Below, one piece after another: positions 63,300 to 64,000 of a DNA stretch of 64,000 bases (its first letter is position 1; each line of letters begins with the position of its first letter). The notes beneath the pieces were generated by a model. That model had not been told where the DNA came from and searched no databases. It saw only the letters and a program-made list of their open reading frames with translations. The DNA comes from Eubacteriales bacterium. Lineage in GTDB: Bacteria > Bacillota > Clostridia > Lachnospirales > Lachnospiraceae. The translations under genes and the position numbers were made by a program. The DNA is taken from contig JAUNGM010000002.1 of assembly GCA_030524545.1 (NCBI GenBank), positions 1-64,000 of the forward strand. Direction: 5' to 3'.

Positions 63300-64000
63300 A
63301 TGAAAGCAGAGCAGGTAAAAGAGTTATTAAAACAGAATTCCTCCGTACAGCTTCTGGAGCAGATGTACGGCAAAGGAAAAGCAGAAGCAAATGCTGCAAG
63401 ATACGAAATGGTAGCAAAGGGCTTTTCCGCGAAATTCGGTGATAAGGAATTTGAATTCTTCACTTCTCCCGGAAGAACGGAGATCGGCGGTAACCATACA
63501 GATCACAATCAGGGCAAGATTCTTGCAGGAAGTGTTCAGATGGACTGTGTTGCGGCAGCAGCAGCTAATGGAACAGAAACCATTCATATGATCAGCGAAA
63601 CTTACAAACAGGAACTTGTCATTGACCTGAATAATCTGGAACCTAACAGCCAGACAACAGGAACCCTTCCTCTGATCAAAGGAGTTCTGTCAGGATTAAA
63701 GAACCGCGGATTTGAGATTCATGGATTTGATGCTTATGTAACCAGCAATGTGATCGGCGGTTCCGGTGTAAGCTCTTCCGCATCTTTTGAAATGCTGATA
63801 TGCTGCATTGTAGATTATCTTTTCAACAACTATACAAGAGATGTAGTTTCCTACGCAAAGGCAGGACAGTATGCAGAAAATAAATACTGGCTGAAAGGCT
63901 CCGGACTTCTGGATCAGATGGCCTGCGCGGTAGGCGGAATTATTACCATTGATTTTGCCAATGCGGAAGAACCGGCTATGCGCAGGGTTGACTGTAATTT
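63300..64000 (+). CDS. galK: galactokinase (5' part; runs past the window end)
   Basis: The frame from the ATG at 63300 is open to the last base (about 233 residues seen). FTSPGRTEIGGNHTDHNQGKI matches the galactokinase signature (canonical GRxNLIGEHTDYNxG) and IGGSGVSSSASFEM is the GHMP ATP-binding motif. It phosphorylates galactose at O1 in the Leloir pathway. AAAGGAG precedes the ATG. The rest, and any galT/galE neighbours, lie outside the window. Confidence 0.93.
   Translation, partial: MKAEQVKELLKQNSSVQLLEQMYGKGKAEANAARYEMVAKGFSAKFGDKEFEFFTSPGRTEIGGNHTDHNQGKILAGSVQMDCVAAAAANGTETIHMISETYKQELVIDLNNLEPNSQTTGTLPLIKGVLSGLKNRGFEIHGFDAYVTSNVIGGSGVSSSASFEMLICCIVDYLFNNYTRDVVSYAKAGQYAENKYWLKGSGLLDQMACAVGGIITIDFANAEEPAMRRVDCN

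Overview
The window looks like a chromosomal segment of an anaerobic, spore-forming gut Firmicute of the Lachnospiraceae, most likely Blautia or a close relative. The grounds are: a spoIIGA-sigE sporulation pair behind a Spo0A-type promoter; a preQ1-I riboswitch and a threonine T-box; strong AGGAGG ribosome sites; many AraC-type regulators and cytoplasmic glycoside hydrolases; and a 663-residue GH31 enzyme whose key residues fall at the same positions (W169, D307, D420) as I recall for the Ruminococcus (Blautia) obeum alpha-glucosidase. No rRNA, tRNA, IS element, prophage or CRISPR array was seen.

Layout. 0.2-5.3 kb: an A+T-rich 1634-residue STAND-type NTPase with an N-terminal nuclease-like domain, a candidate antiphage protein, preceded by a tiny overlapping ORF. 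5.4-7.1 kb: a SEC-C protein and a Gfo/Idh/MocA oxidoreductase. 7.2-9.9 kb (minus strand): a queuine-salvage operon (queK, ECF S component, queL) under a preQ1-I riboswitch. 9.9-12.4 kb: T-box leader, small membrane protein, thrS. 12.4-14.2 kb: divergent aroE and aroD. 14.2-15.9 kb: spoIIGA-sigE. 16.0-19.1 kb: AraC regulator and GH31 glucosidase. 19.1-23.7 kb: four-helix protein, MATE exporter, YbaK-type deacylase, phenylacetate-CoA ligase with an ACT protein.

23.8-40.1 kb is the most interesting block. It is a sugar locus with a LacI regulator and two operator palindromes, a fucose-isomerase-like enzyme, a split transketolase, a FGGY kinase, an AraC regulator, a GPH symporter, GH5, a nucleoside-hydrolase-like protein, a ROK kinase, a GH1 phospho-glucosidase and a GH78-like enzyme. 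The isomerase/kinase/split-transketolase set matches the logic of the D-apiose transketolase pathway. The ROK kinase with a phospho-type GH1 suggests that an imported glucoside is phosphorylated inside the cell and then cut. I therefore infer uptake and use of a small plant glycoside, possibly an apiosyl-glucoside; this is a hypothesis. Two spacers in this block carry a 51-bp repeat that ends in a ribosome site.

40.2-47.5 kb: a secreted SH3 protein, an XRE regulator with a repeat-rich upstream region, a NifX-like protein with a radical SAM enzyme, and an odd pyruvate-phosphate-dikinase-like protein behind a repeat/attenuator leader. 47.5-54.9 kb: TrkH/TrkA potassium uptake, MATE plus MerR, MscS and MscL channels, and BioY with a probable BirA site. 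54.9-58.7 kb: AraC regulator and uxuA-uxuB (hexuronate use). 58.7-64.0 kb: UMF1-type transporter, alkylguanine transferase, YqeY, HAD phosphatase, AraC regulator, and the start of galK, which runs off the window.
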